From Homalodisca vitripennis (lineage: Eukaryota > Arthropoda > Insecta > Hemiptera > Cicadellidae): DNA of 64,000 nucleotides. This document shows, in pieces, positions 44,551-53,079 of the stretch. The translations under genes were made by a program, and so were the position numbers. The DNA lies in contig NW_025776200.1 of NCBI RefSeq assembly GCF_021130785.1, positions 1 through 64,000 on the forward strand, written 5' to 3'. The notes under the pieces are model-generated. The model worked only from the letters and a program-made list of their open reading frames with translations. It was not told the origin of the DNA and did not search any database. Each line of letters starts with the position of its first letter. Position 1 is the stretch's first letter.

Positions 44551-44969
44551 TGTTTTTAGATTATTACAGTAAGGCAATATGATTTTTCCATTTTTTCATT
44601 GTACTTACACGTTTTCATATTGGTGTTATACTTATAAATAAAAACTTACCTTAGAAATACTGCTAGTTTTTCTTCACTCCCAATTGGTTTTTGAGCATTA
44701 CATCCCTCGGAAGAAATAAGAGGTTGGACCAGGCTGTGAACTTCTTGGAATTCCGCTTTGTTGAGACGAAAATAGTTTCGTAAACCTTTCACTACACAAC
44801 TCTTTTGTCAGAACAAATTCACCATGAGAACTTCTTTTTTTCAGGTAGTTCACTGTTTCTACGCTTGTTCTTTCTTGTTTCTCTGATGAAGTAGTAATAA
44901 TAAATCTAGGTCGGCATCAGAATCTGAGTCAGAACTCAAATCCAAATATTTTGACAACATGCTCATCAT
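42545..44969 (-). pseudogene. HARBI1-like DDE transposase of Harbinger 2
   Basis: Exon 1 (44969-44650) encodes a Ser/Asp-rich start (LSSDSDSDADLDLLLLL), KERTSVETVNYLKKRSSHGE and, after frameshifts, KPIGSEEKLAVFL with donor AG|GTAAGT. The intron 44649-43470 ends TTGTTGTAG. Exon 2 opens YLASGDSYKS, then MGDRTVANIVNEVSVAIW, FPHCVGAIDG (first Asp), FVGDEAFPLMCNLMRPYPKK, and VRQKYTAYFNSVE near the end at 42545. Frameshifts lie around 43070-43240 and 42780-42900. The intron position matches Harbinger 1 (after LAV-x-L-R). MADF exon 2 is inside this intron. Inactive copy. Confidence 0.8.
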
Positions 44970-45211
44970 ACAAGGTTTTAAACAAGGTAATAAACTAGGT
45001 AAACAAGGTAACTGTTATTGTTATGTTAAACTATTATAATAAAACAAAAACTATATCAACAAACACACAAGACACTGAAACTGCTGTATGATAAACTGCT
45101 TCCCAATTATGCGGAGGTAAACTGTGCGACGCAGATTTTTCGCCGCTGCTGCCCTGTGCTGTGCTGCGCTGCCCGGGCCGTGCCACGTGTGGCAATATGC
45201 GCCCTGGCTTA

Positions 45212-45723
45212 AAATTGAATTACGTGTGGTCGTCACGCCACATAATCATTACTGACATAACCTCAATTTCATGAACAAATTTCTGTAAGCAATAAAGTCA
45301 ATAATATAATGTTTTTGCAATAATACGTTATTGAATACACTTAAATACCTTCAAATATTTACAATCTGTCATTAATTTTTTCAAATATACTGCTTTACCA
45401 CGCCCAACACTCAAAAGCAACGAAACAAACACCATTCAACATTGACTTACTTACTTCACTTTCATTCTCAACCAAACACATGTTCTGTTAGAAGTAAAAA
45501 CTAGTGCTGCTCCCAGTGGAAAATTTGTGAACTAATGACTAAAGTCACTTTCATTCTAAACACTTGTATGTCAAAGGTTTCCAAAAATGTACTTAACTCA
45601 TATTTCAATTTTTTTTACTTACGCCACCGGTTTTTTTCATTCTCACCGGTTCAATTTTAATCATTCTCAACTTGTTGCTATTGATAATGGTTAAAGACGA
45701 GGTAGTTTAATTAAGGGTGAAAA
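45212..45723. other. Stretch without recognisable gene
   Basis: AT-rich; no coding similarity seen. Confidence 0.4.
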
Positions 45724-45936
45724 GTGGCACATGTTAATGTACAAAACCTTAGAGTTCATCGTGAAAGTTTTATTACATATTTTCAGAATGGTTTATATGA
45801 TATTATAGGGTTAACGGAAAGCTTCTTGAAACCTGAAATATTGTCTCAACTATATCTGTTACAAGGTTATTCTCACATCAGACATGATAGAGAGGACGAA
45901 GAGGGAGGAGTTGCAGTATATTTAAGAAGTCTTTTT
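45724..45936 (+). pseudogene. Non-LTR retrotransposon endonuclease fragment 1
   Basis: The reading AHVNVQNLRVHRESFITYFQ, then YDIIGLTESFLKPEI, GYSHIRHDREDEEGGVAVYL is the N-terminal part of an apurinic-type endonuclease/phosphatase domain (LTE-x-FL and GGVAVYLR motifs). It stops at the TTAA at 45937, where a piggyBac-like end begins. Confidence 0.75.
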
Positions 45937-45990
45937 TTAACCCTTTGCACTCGAATGGTCGTTTTAGAAAGTTACCGTCAGCTCGAACGG
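45937..45990 (+). mobile_element. piggyBac-like left terminus
   Basis: TTAA at 45937-45940, then CCCTTTGCACTCGAATGG, a piggyBac-style start, interrupting the endonuclease fragment. I could not find the matching right end in the following 6 kb. Confidence 0.45.
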
Positions 45991-46129
45991 CCAGCTCTGC
46001 TGGCCACTACTAAAATCCTCAACAGGTCGTATGGTCAGCATAGGTGGCCAATATGGGCTTTTTTCTATAACTTTTGTAAATCTAATAATACAGTGTAAAT
46101 ACGATGTTTATCGTGTAAATGAACATGAT

Positions 46130-46480
46130 ATCGATCTCGATGCTGATCCGACCAGTACAAATAATGGACAATCTAAAAAAGGTGTAAGAGAAAGTATCCA
46201 CAAAACATTCATCAACTAAGAAAGAATAACTGTATAAAAATAAAGAATATGTTGACCAACGTGAGGGATTGTATGTAGAGAAAGAATTTCTCCACTATTT
46301 ATTCAAATGTAATTGTTTTTCTAGAGTTTGTGAAGAAAATCTAAATTTAACACGTTTTATTCTGTTAATTTCCATGATGCCCAACGAGCATTAATAGGTG
46401 CCATTGTTAAGGAAGTTGAAATTAGAATTAAAAGGGTGAAAACTCAAGCTTCAAGAAGATTAGTCGAATTTATCAGGTGT
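46130..46480 (+). pseudogene. DUF7869-type N-terminal fragment, element D
   Basis: Across frameshifts the plus strand reads KEYVDQREGLYVEKEFLHYL, FKCNCFSRVCEENLNLT, then NFHDAQRALIGAIVKEVEIR, which follows the N-terminal Cys region of DUF7869-type proteins (compare element C, YISKKGKII .. CGCKLQCN .. LTLEER). Only this part is visible. A repeat cluster at 50120-50382, in the matching orientation for a plus-strand element, may be its other end. Confidence 0.35.
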
Positions 46481-46925
46481 GTAATGTAGTGGTTTACAAA
46501 ATTTTCTTCGTGCAATCTAGAGAATCTAGAGCTGTAGAATACACACCGCTTTAATGATACTTTAACGACTCGAAGGAATACGAGATTTGCGTGGCATTAC
46601 AGGACACAACGAAATTGTAGAATGTCGAATTCAGCAATTCATTGAACATATAATGAAATTTCCCAAGTACAAATCTCACAACAGCAGAGAGAAAAAGATG
46701 TCCAGTTAGAATCATCACAAGGTGCCATAACAACAAGGGAAACTGATACGGAAGCTTCATAAAAACCCGGTACTTGAATTCTAATTTTTCTATATTCAAA
46801 AGACGGTTCTACGTTTACAATTTAGGTATACATAGTGGCAAACAACAAAAATGACACTGTTTTGTTTGGGTAGAAAGTAAGACCGGTTTTAGATTATTAA
46901 TACGGCACTAATATTAATACAAAGT

Positions 46926-47120
46926 TTGAACATCATTTATGATATCATTGTGTTTACAGAATCGTGGATTGACTCAGACAAGACTCTAACTAATATAGAT
47001 GGATATGAGGTATTTTGTACGACTGACAACTGGAACAGATGTGACGGTACGGTGGTCTACTTGAGAACAGATCTATGCGGCGGCTCGCGACAAATTAAAC
47101 TAGGGGAAGTGACTGGCGAC
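46926..47120 (+). pseudogene. Non-LTR retrotransposon endonuclease fragment 2
   Basis: Reads YDIIVFTESWIDSDKTLTNI, GYEVFCTTDNWNRCDGTVVY, an endonuclease/phosphatase N-terminus distinct in sequence from fragment 1. Stops at about 47120, followed by Mutator-like sequence. Confidence 0.7.
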
Positions 47121-48240
47121 TAGTGAGGAAAAGCCTGTAATTAAGGAAATGGTGGAAGTGTTTAAGAAATACAACTCATCTTGGTTCTCTAAAAAATCAA
47201 TAATGACTGACAAACATCTGGTTGAAACAAATGTTTTAAAGAAGAATTTCCTTCCAGCAATTAGTTGATTTGCTTATTCCATGTATTAAGAACATTTCGA
47301 GGTGAAATAAAAACTGAAAAATTGGGAATAACAAGTGACAAAAAAGTGAATTGTTAGAGTTAGTTGAGGGTTTACCTTATGCCAGAAATTAGGAAGAATA
47401 TTGGGCTACATATGAAAAATTTAAAAATTTTGGTTGAAACTCATTAGAACAATATTTTGAAAATAACTGACATCATGTAAGGTCAGAGTGGGTTGTGGGA
47501 CTACAGAATGCTTTGTCTTTTCAAAATAGAATAAACAACCGACTTAAATCAATCAATTCAAAAGTAGTTCAAGTTGTCGAAAGACGTTCCAAGTTGCCTG
47601 ATACAGTATTAAATCAAATGGAAGTTATTAACCAAAATGTATCGTTGGATGTTTCAACCACCCCTAGGAGTAGAATACTTTCAAAAAACGAAAAATTTAG
47701 AATGATGGCAGCAAGGGTGCAGAAATAAGCAAGTGTTGGGGCTGAATGCTCCTTCAATGTATTTCTGCAGAGACTGAAATCTAGTGAGCAAATAGTGAGT
47801 TATTTCGAGACGAACATTGAAGTTGGTGTTTAAGGCATTACAAATATTCAAAAATGTTCAGAAGATACTTACCACCAGTCTGAAACATGTCGACAGTCTG
47901 TTGAAGACGTGACAACTACACACATTTCTGATTCTTCTTATGAAGCTGTTCAACAGTCTTCATTTACTCTTTTCCAGATAAACCAGAATGGACTTGTAGA
48001 TCAGGTGGATCACTGTGAAGTTGTAGAGCAGCTTGACAACAATGATGTTGCATTTGAACAGCCAAACATCAAAGAATCTGCAGCTAATGTTTCAGTTCTG
48101 GGAATACCTATATTACCTATTGTGAAAAGAGAGAGGAAGACGTGAAGGTAACACAAAAACTTTAATTGGACTGCCTATCAAGACGATGAAGTCATTCATT
48201 TAGAAAAAAATCCTAAACGTAAGGATGAGCAAATGCTTCT
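47121..48240 (+). pseudogene. Mutator-like (MULE/ZSWIM-type) transposase fragment
   Basis: Frameshifted plus-strand reading: FSKKSIMTDKHLVETNVLKK (the MULE D-containing block), then HVLRTFRGEIKTEKLGITSD, LVEGLPYARN, SEWVVGLQNA, NNRLKSINSKVVQVVERRSK. Further down, a polar linker (47900-48110) leads to RGRREGNTKTLIGLPIKTMK, comparable to the RGRPKG..GLP tail of such proteins. The N-terminal part is missing. Cys residues of a SWIM finger were not identified. Inactive. Confidence 0.6.
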
Positions 48241-48390
48241 ATGTCGACAGAAGATATGAAAAAATCTATAGCGGGAACAATACTTTTTCAGTTTTCTGTT
48301 GAACAGAATCCTAGTAAAGTGTCATCAGCTTGCCTTGATAAATGTGCCGATATAAATAGACTAAGAAGAAATTCTAGAAATCAGAGTTCA

Positions 48391-48822
48391 ATAAAATGTT
48401 GTGCAGCCGAAAACTAGAAGATGGTCATTGTGTGTTTTTTATGGCATAATAAACATAACGTTAGACAATTGCTACGTAATTTACGTACATAACACGACTG
48501 CTCAGAGCTCAAAGCCGGTCTCGAGAAGTGAATTTGGTAGAGATTTGCATTGTGAACTTATAAAGCCTTGGCTCAAAATCGATATCGCATTACGACTTTG
48601 CCGAAGCATCTACGAGAATCTATCGCCAGCATCCTCAAAGTTGATATTCCTGCTGCCCAAATAAGTCCTTAATTATTAATCTAGGGAAGAAAATCTGTGG
48701 ATTTTGTCCTTCATAGAAGCGAAGAATGACACCCGTTTCTGCCGTCGCTGCTCAAAGGCAATGTGTGGCAAACACCAAGGGAAATGGTGTGAGGACTGCA
48801 CCAACCAATTTGAAAAAAAAAA
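48391..48822 (+). pseudogene. piggyBac transposase C-terminal fragment
   Basis: Reads KTRRWSLCVFYGIINITLDN, KPVSRSEFGRDLHCELIKPW, then the zinc finger KICGFCPS..KRRMTRFCRR..CSKAMCGKHQGKWC across frameshifts. It lacks the catalytic Asp region. A piggyBac N-terminal half lies just downstream on the other strand. Confidence 0.75.
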
Positions 48823-48959
48823 ACTTATCAATGATGTATGTAACCTTGAGTTACATTTTGCCCATTAAAACAATGTTTACACAATATAAAAATGTTTTGA
48901 TCAATAGTAGTCTCTTTGACGCATGTTTTGCTTTTACGTTTGTTTTACAAACCTTACCT

Positions 48960-49650
48960 TTCTTGGGTTACATCATTTGCCACAAAATCATCTAAACGTG
49001 CATGAGAAAACCTTAACAAACCTGCAAATAACAAAAAATTCATATAGGCATGGACTTTGAACCTGTCATTCTGTTATGCGTCTCTTTCACGAGAATAGTT
49101 ACTTTTTTTTATCCAAATATTAGTGCATTCGACAATTTTGTCAACAGTTAGTTGGGAAAAATAGCTTCCAAGTCTCGTATGGTGTTTTTTTGTCAATTCC
49201 TCACCTCTTGGCGATGCAAGTCGTAATCTTAATTCTTTATGCCCGATTTATATTTTGTCTTCGAACTCTTCTACGTAAATTATCATTGTCCATATGATAA
49301 TTCCACACTGTTGTTTTGTCTATACCTATTAGGAAGTTCCTGTTTACTATGCCATTACTTTCCCATTCTTCTTAGTTTGGTTCTTCTACTGACATTTCTT
49401 CCGTATTACAATCACTATGTTCCAAATGATCTTCCAAGTGATCTGATCCTTCGCGTTCTATTTTCTCTTCCTGAACATGTTCAATAATTGCACAAGCCTC
49501 TTCACAATCTGCAAATAATTGTTTAGCTTTCTATTCATTGTAGCAAAGACTACAATTCATAAACTCTATTCTTCCTGAATTTATTTCTCATTATCAAGTA
49601 AAGTACACATGAGTTTACGTTCCTCGTTGTTGTTCACACCTACAAAACTA
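48960..49650 (-). pseudogene. piggyBac transposase N-terminal fragment
   Basis: Minus strand. An acidic start (SDHLEDHLEHSDCNTEEMSV near 49440), GIDKTTVWNYHMDNDNLRRR near 49300, THHTRLGSYF-type sequence, IVECTNIWIKKSNYSRERDA near 49090, and AYMNFLLFAGLLRFSHARLD near 49000. It matches the piggyBac N-terminal domain up to about 48960. Its continuation is absent on this strand. Confidence 0.55.
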
Positions 49651-50119
49651 AAAAGGACTAAATAAATAATATATCAATTTGATTTGTATATTTAAATTGT
49701 CGCACAAAGGCCGATATTAGTCGACTGCTTTAAATAACACAAGATACGATTTTAGGCCAGAAACAGTATTTAAATCTTTCATGCACGGTGTTACAAATAA
49801 GTAACGCATTTTTTATGTCTGTGCTGTACCGTGTTACATATTTGTAACGTTGTATATTTTCTTCTCCAGGAGTTAGCACAGAAGCGCTACATACTTGCAA
49901 ACTAGTAAGTGTAGTTCCGCTGCTTTCTACTAGATGGCACAGGCTTCCTCAGGTTTGGTTCTCACTACAGATCCTAGTTTTTTGAGGTTATGTGGAGTCA
50001 TGCACGTGTTTTACTACATGCTATAAATATTTACTTGTGAATGTGGTAAGTTGAGTGAGAAATAATTGTAAATTCATATTTATTACAAATATAAGTGCGT
50101 TACACGTATCGCCGGTCAA
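49651..50119. other. Stretch without recognisable gene
   Basis: AT-rich. The block GTTACAAATAAGTAACGC / GTTACATATTTGTAACG at 49790-49850 forms short palindromes. Confidence 0.35.
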
Positions 50120-50382
50120 CTCACAAAAGGGCGTAAGTGACAATATGGCGATTTTGAGTTAGACACGTATTTTGGTCTTCCTTTAATGTCTTTCCAAACT
50201 CTCAAACTGGCGTAAGCTAACTCCAAACAGTTTTTGAGATATTTAAGTTTTTATTTTTGGCGTAAGTGGTTAGATGAAATATTTCTGTGTCACAAACTGG
50301 CCTAAGTCAACATACGCCTCTTTGAGATTATGTTTTGTTCTCTAGTCAAAATGAATCCTCACTCTCAAAGAGGCGTAAGTGA
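50120..50382 (+). repeat. Six-copy motif cluster resembling DUF7869-element repeats
   Basis: Copies related to CTCAAANNGGCGTAAGTGA at 50120-50140, 50199-50218, 50255-50270, 50290-50308 and 50361-50383, plus one inverted copy at 50310-50328. The core TCAAA..GGCGT matches the reverse complement of element B's repeat (TTCAAAAGGCGTTTTGTCC). Confidence 0.6.
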
Positions 50383-50427
50383 GAACAACATGAGCATTGT
50401 TAGTTTCTATTATAATATAAATTCTCC

Positions 50428-50678
50428 TTTTCCCTGTCGGCAACATTTTGCCTGTTTGTTTTTTTGCCATATGCAGAAAAACAGTAAAGAAGCAGAATGC
50501 TTGTAAACAAACACTTTGAGTAATTATAAAGTTGAGTGAGCAGGTTAATTCCCTGTCGGCAACATTTTGCCTGTTTAGTTTTTTTGCCATATGCGGAAAA
50601 ACAGTAAAAACAGTAAAGAAGCAGAATGCTTGTAAACAAACACTTTGAGTAATTATAAAGTTGAGTGAGCAGGTTAAT
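50428..50678 (+). repeat. Tandem duplication of about 120 bp
   Basis: Two adjacent near-identical copies starting TCCCTGTCGGCAACATTTTG (first about 50430-50550, second about 50551-50678). The second carries an extra 9 bp (TAAAAACAG-like) and three or so substitutions. Confidence 0.85.
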
Positions 50679-50773
50679 GTGTACTTTTTGTTCAATGTAG
50701 TATTACTCGTATTATTGTGAGAAGCCGTGCAGTAAAGAGTAAGATCCCTTGATTGTATGCTAATTGGTTAACA

Positions 50774-51763
50774 TGGAAGACAGTGATTCGGAAAATGATG
50801 TTGTCGACTTGTCATGAAAAGCCATTAATTGTTAAGGACTCAAAAAACCTCTAATCATTGAGACATACAAAGCAACCAAAGGTGCAGTTGATACTTTGAA
50901 TCAAATGTGCTATCAAATGACGTGCAGCCGAAAGACGAGGCGGTGGCCATCATGTGTATTTTTTGGCATGATAAATATCATGCTAGTAAATTCCTATTTT
51001 AAATTCCTATGTTATTTACACTAGTAACATGGCGAAAATGGGCCTGAAACCGCTTTCAAGGAGAAACTTTGCAATGCAAATCCAATATGACCTCATTTGA
51101 TATTAGGATTTTATTTAATTTTCGTTTTACCGGGGAGGTAAACCTTAGCATAGGGTTATGCCTGTAAGGGCTACCTTTTGTGGGAATTTACATATTTATA
51201 GTATATATTTTGTAGTAATTATTGTTAGTTGTAAGTAATTATTGTTTATTTATGAACTGTTTTAATCATGTGTTATTTGTTTCATTTCATTTGAAATTGA
51301 GTATGTATATTCCTGCAATAAAGAGAGTTTTCTATTCTATTCTATCACACCATGGCTTCAGCACCGTATGAACTCCCCAAACTCGCCAAGAAAACTCTGC
51401 CAATCAATTGCTGAAATAATTAAGGCACCTGTTCAAACAAAGTTAATGTCCCTCAGCACCCCCGTCAAACAATTTGTGGAATATGTCCATCAGCAAAACG
51501 GAGGATGACGTCAATCTTTTGCAGCCGATGTGCCAAGCCAATCTGTGCCGAGCATCGCGGAAGATGCTGTGTCCATTGTATAGATGAGATTTAACCATAG
51601 ACTTAGTTTTAAAAGGTTTACTAAGCTGTATTATAAGTGTTTATACGCAATTAAATGGCATTTTTGTAAAATAAAATGTACTTGTACATTTTTTGAATCC
51701 TGTCGTAATTTTTACGATACGTTAGCTCGTAACTTTTTGAACACGTTAGCTCTATAGGGTTAA
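50774..51763 (+). pseudogene. Internally deleted piggyBac-like element 2
   Basis: An N-terminal start MEDSDSENDVVDLS (50774) is followed almost directly by the C-terminal third (KKPLIIETYKATKGAVDTLN, containing the third catalytic Asp, then KTRRWPSCVFFGMINIMLVN), so the middle is deleted. The Cys-rich finger resumes at about 51350-51595 (CGICPSAKRRMTSIFCSRCA), after an inserted non-LTR 3' end. The element ends CTATAGGG at 51759 next to TTAA (51760-51763); its reverse complement starts CCCTATAGAGCTAACG. No left TTAA terminus was identified. Confidence 0.7.
51105..51347 (+). mobile_element. Truncated non-LTR retrotransposon 3' end
   Basis: A non-coding 3' UTR ending CAATAAAGAGAGTTTTC then three TTCTA-type units. 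It splits the piggyBac 2 reading frame between FAMQIQYDL-like sequence and HHGFSTVYELPKL-like sequence. No clear target duplication. Confidence 0.6.
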
Positions 51764-52011
51764 CAACGTATTATATACATTTAAGTTCCACGAAATGCCG
51801 TCAGAATGTGCATGAGTGCTTCTTTTGTCTTCCATTGTGATAATGGTGGAGCGTGATAAATCAGAACAGCTGACGTCAGTCACAACATCTGGTTTTTGTT
51901 GGCCGTGACCGCCTGCGCGCGCACTCGGCCTGCCGTCTCTACGCTCGGAGCGGGTAAACTCGCTCGTGAAAACAACAGCTGAACGTGGATTGCTTGTTTA
52001 GTAACCTAAAG
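51764..52011. other. Stretch without recognisable gene
   Basis: I see nothing coding. GC-rich near 51900-51960. Confidence 0.35.
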
Positions 52012-52667
52012 CTGGCCATACATTAGACGATTTTGTCGCACATCGACTGGCAATTTGATCGCCGGCGATCAGATTGCCAGAATATCGCCTAATGTATTGG
52101 GCCCTTTCTATCAGATTGCCAACATTTTCACGATCGCCCAGCGACCGAATGGTTGCCAAAAATTTCCAGTAGATCCATCAGATTGCCGGCAATCTCGAGA
52201 TCACCGGGCGATGAGATTGCCCAGTGTGTGGGGCCCAGCAACCAATCGGGCGATGTCTGGCGTCCGCGCATGCGCACCCCACTTGTTATTGTCCGACAGT
52301 CCGAACCCTCCCTCAGTCGAGTTACGCAACGTGTCGAGTGTCGTTGTAACAGTGTAGTGCTACCTTTTGTGTCCAGGAGTGCGTGTACATTATTTGTCAT
52401 GGATGAGGAAGATAGTGATGTTTTCGTCAACGTAAGCGAGGAACAACCTACTTGTGTGGCAGAAGTGGGGAAGCAACCGGCAAATGCTGAACAAGAAATC
52501 GATAAAGGGTTAAGTAAAAACGTAATAGATAAACTCTTTTCAAATCCTTCTTTTCTGTCAGATTTTATTGATGTGTACCAAAACTATCCATGTCTATGGC
52601 AAGTGTCAAACAAAGACTACGCAAATAATATTTGTAAAAGGAAGGCATATGAAGAATTAGGCCTACC
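52012..52667 (+). mobile_element. Left end of Harbinger-like element 4
   Basis: Starts near GGCCATACATTAGACG (a TAA precedes at about 52002). The first 250 bp are built of ATCAGATTGCC / GGCAATC motifs in both orientations, with ATTAGGCGAT-type inverted pairs, a structured subterminal region. A MADF exon follows at 52399 and is cut at 52667 by Harbinger 3. The right part is outside the window. Confidence 0.5.
52399..52667 (+). pseudogene. MADF protein exon 1 of Harbinger 4, cut by an insertion
   Basis: Starts MDEEDSDVFVNVSEEQPTCV with an acidic leader, then LFSNPSFLSDFIDVYQNYPC, LWQVSNKDYANNICKRKAYE, the first two helices of a MADF domain. At EEL the reading meets TTA|GGCCTACC, the start of Harbinger 3; the residues after that in the open frame are not MADF. 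Remaining exons lie beyond the window. Confidence 0.65.
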
Positions 52668-52879
52668 ACACACGGGTCGACCGGTTTGCGACTATAGTTT
52701 CAAATCGGTTGCAGACGCAACTGTTTGTTGACCTTGGACGTGTGCTGGAGTGGGGATCAACACACGGGCTGACTAAACTGCAACCAGTTTGAAATCAGTT
52801 GCCGACTGGTCGCATGCGATCGTATTTTCTTGTCACCAAACAGTTGCGTTGCATAGTTTCACGTGTTTGTGAGTGCAAG

Positions 52880-53024
52880 ATGGGTGATCAAGAGTTGAAT
52901 TTAAAACTTGTAGCAGAGGTCGAAAAGTACGAAGTGTTGTATAATTACAAATTACCAGGATATTCTAGAAAGGATATAACTGACAAGGCTTGGCACGAGA
53001 TTGGAGTAGCAATGAACATGACAG
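52880..53024 (+). CDS. MADF protein exon 1 of Harbinger 3
   Basis: Encodes MGDQELNLKLVAEVEKYEVL, YNYKLPGYSRKDITDKAWHE, IGVAMNMT: a clean first half of a MADF domain, ending at CAG|GTAATT. No frameshift. Further exons of this gene were not found and would lie to the right of the pogo insertions. Likely DNA-binding helper of the transposase. The exon order relative to the transposase matches Harbinger 1 and 2. Confidence 0.75.
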
Positions 53025-53079
53025 GTAATTGATAGCAGATATGTGCAGGGTGTCCCGTTGTGAAGTAGTGCCAGCCAAA

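Larger units (their letters stand above)
41754..45208. mobile_element. PIF/Harbinger DNA transposon 2 (complete)
   Basis: A 3455-bp element with TTA target duplications at 41751-41753 and 45209-45211. The left end reads GAGAGCGCGCATATTGTGGC; the reverse complement of the right reads GCCAGGGCGCATATTGCCAC. The inner ends are GC-rich and CAGGGCAG-rich. It encodes MADF/BESS (+) and DDE transposase (-) genes in alternating exons, as in Harbinger 1. Confidence 0.85.

Noticed and set aside
50342..50695. 117-codon minus-strand ORF with an internal repeat
   Set aside because: It reflects the 120-bp tandem duplication; no similarity to a protein was recognised.
52055..52430. 100-codon ORFs on both strands
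   Set aside because: They run through the structured Harbinger 4 terminus and do not resemble any protein.
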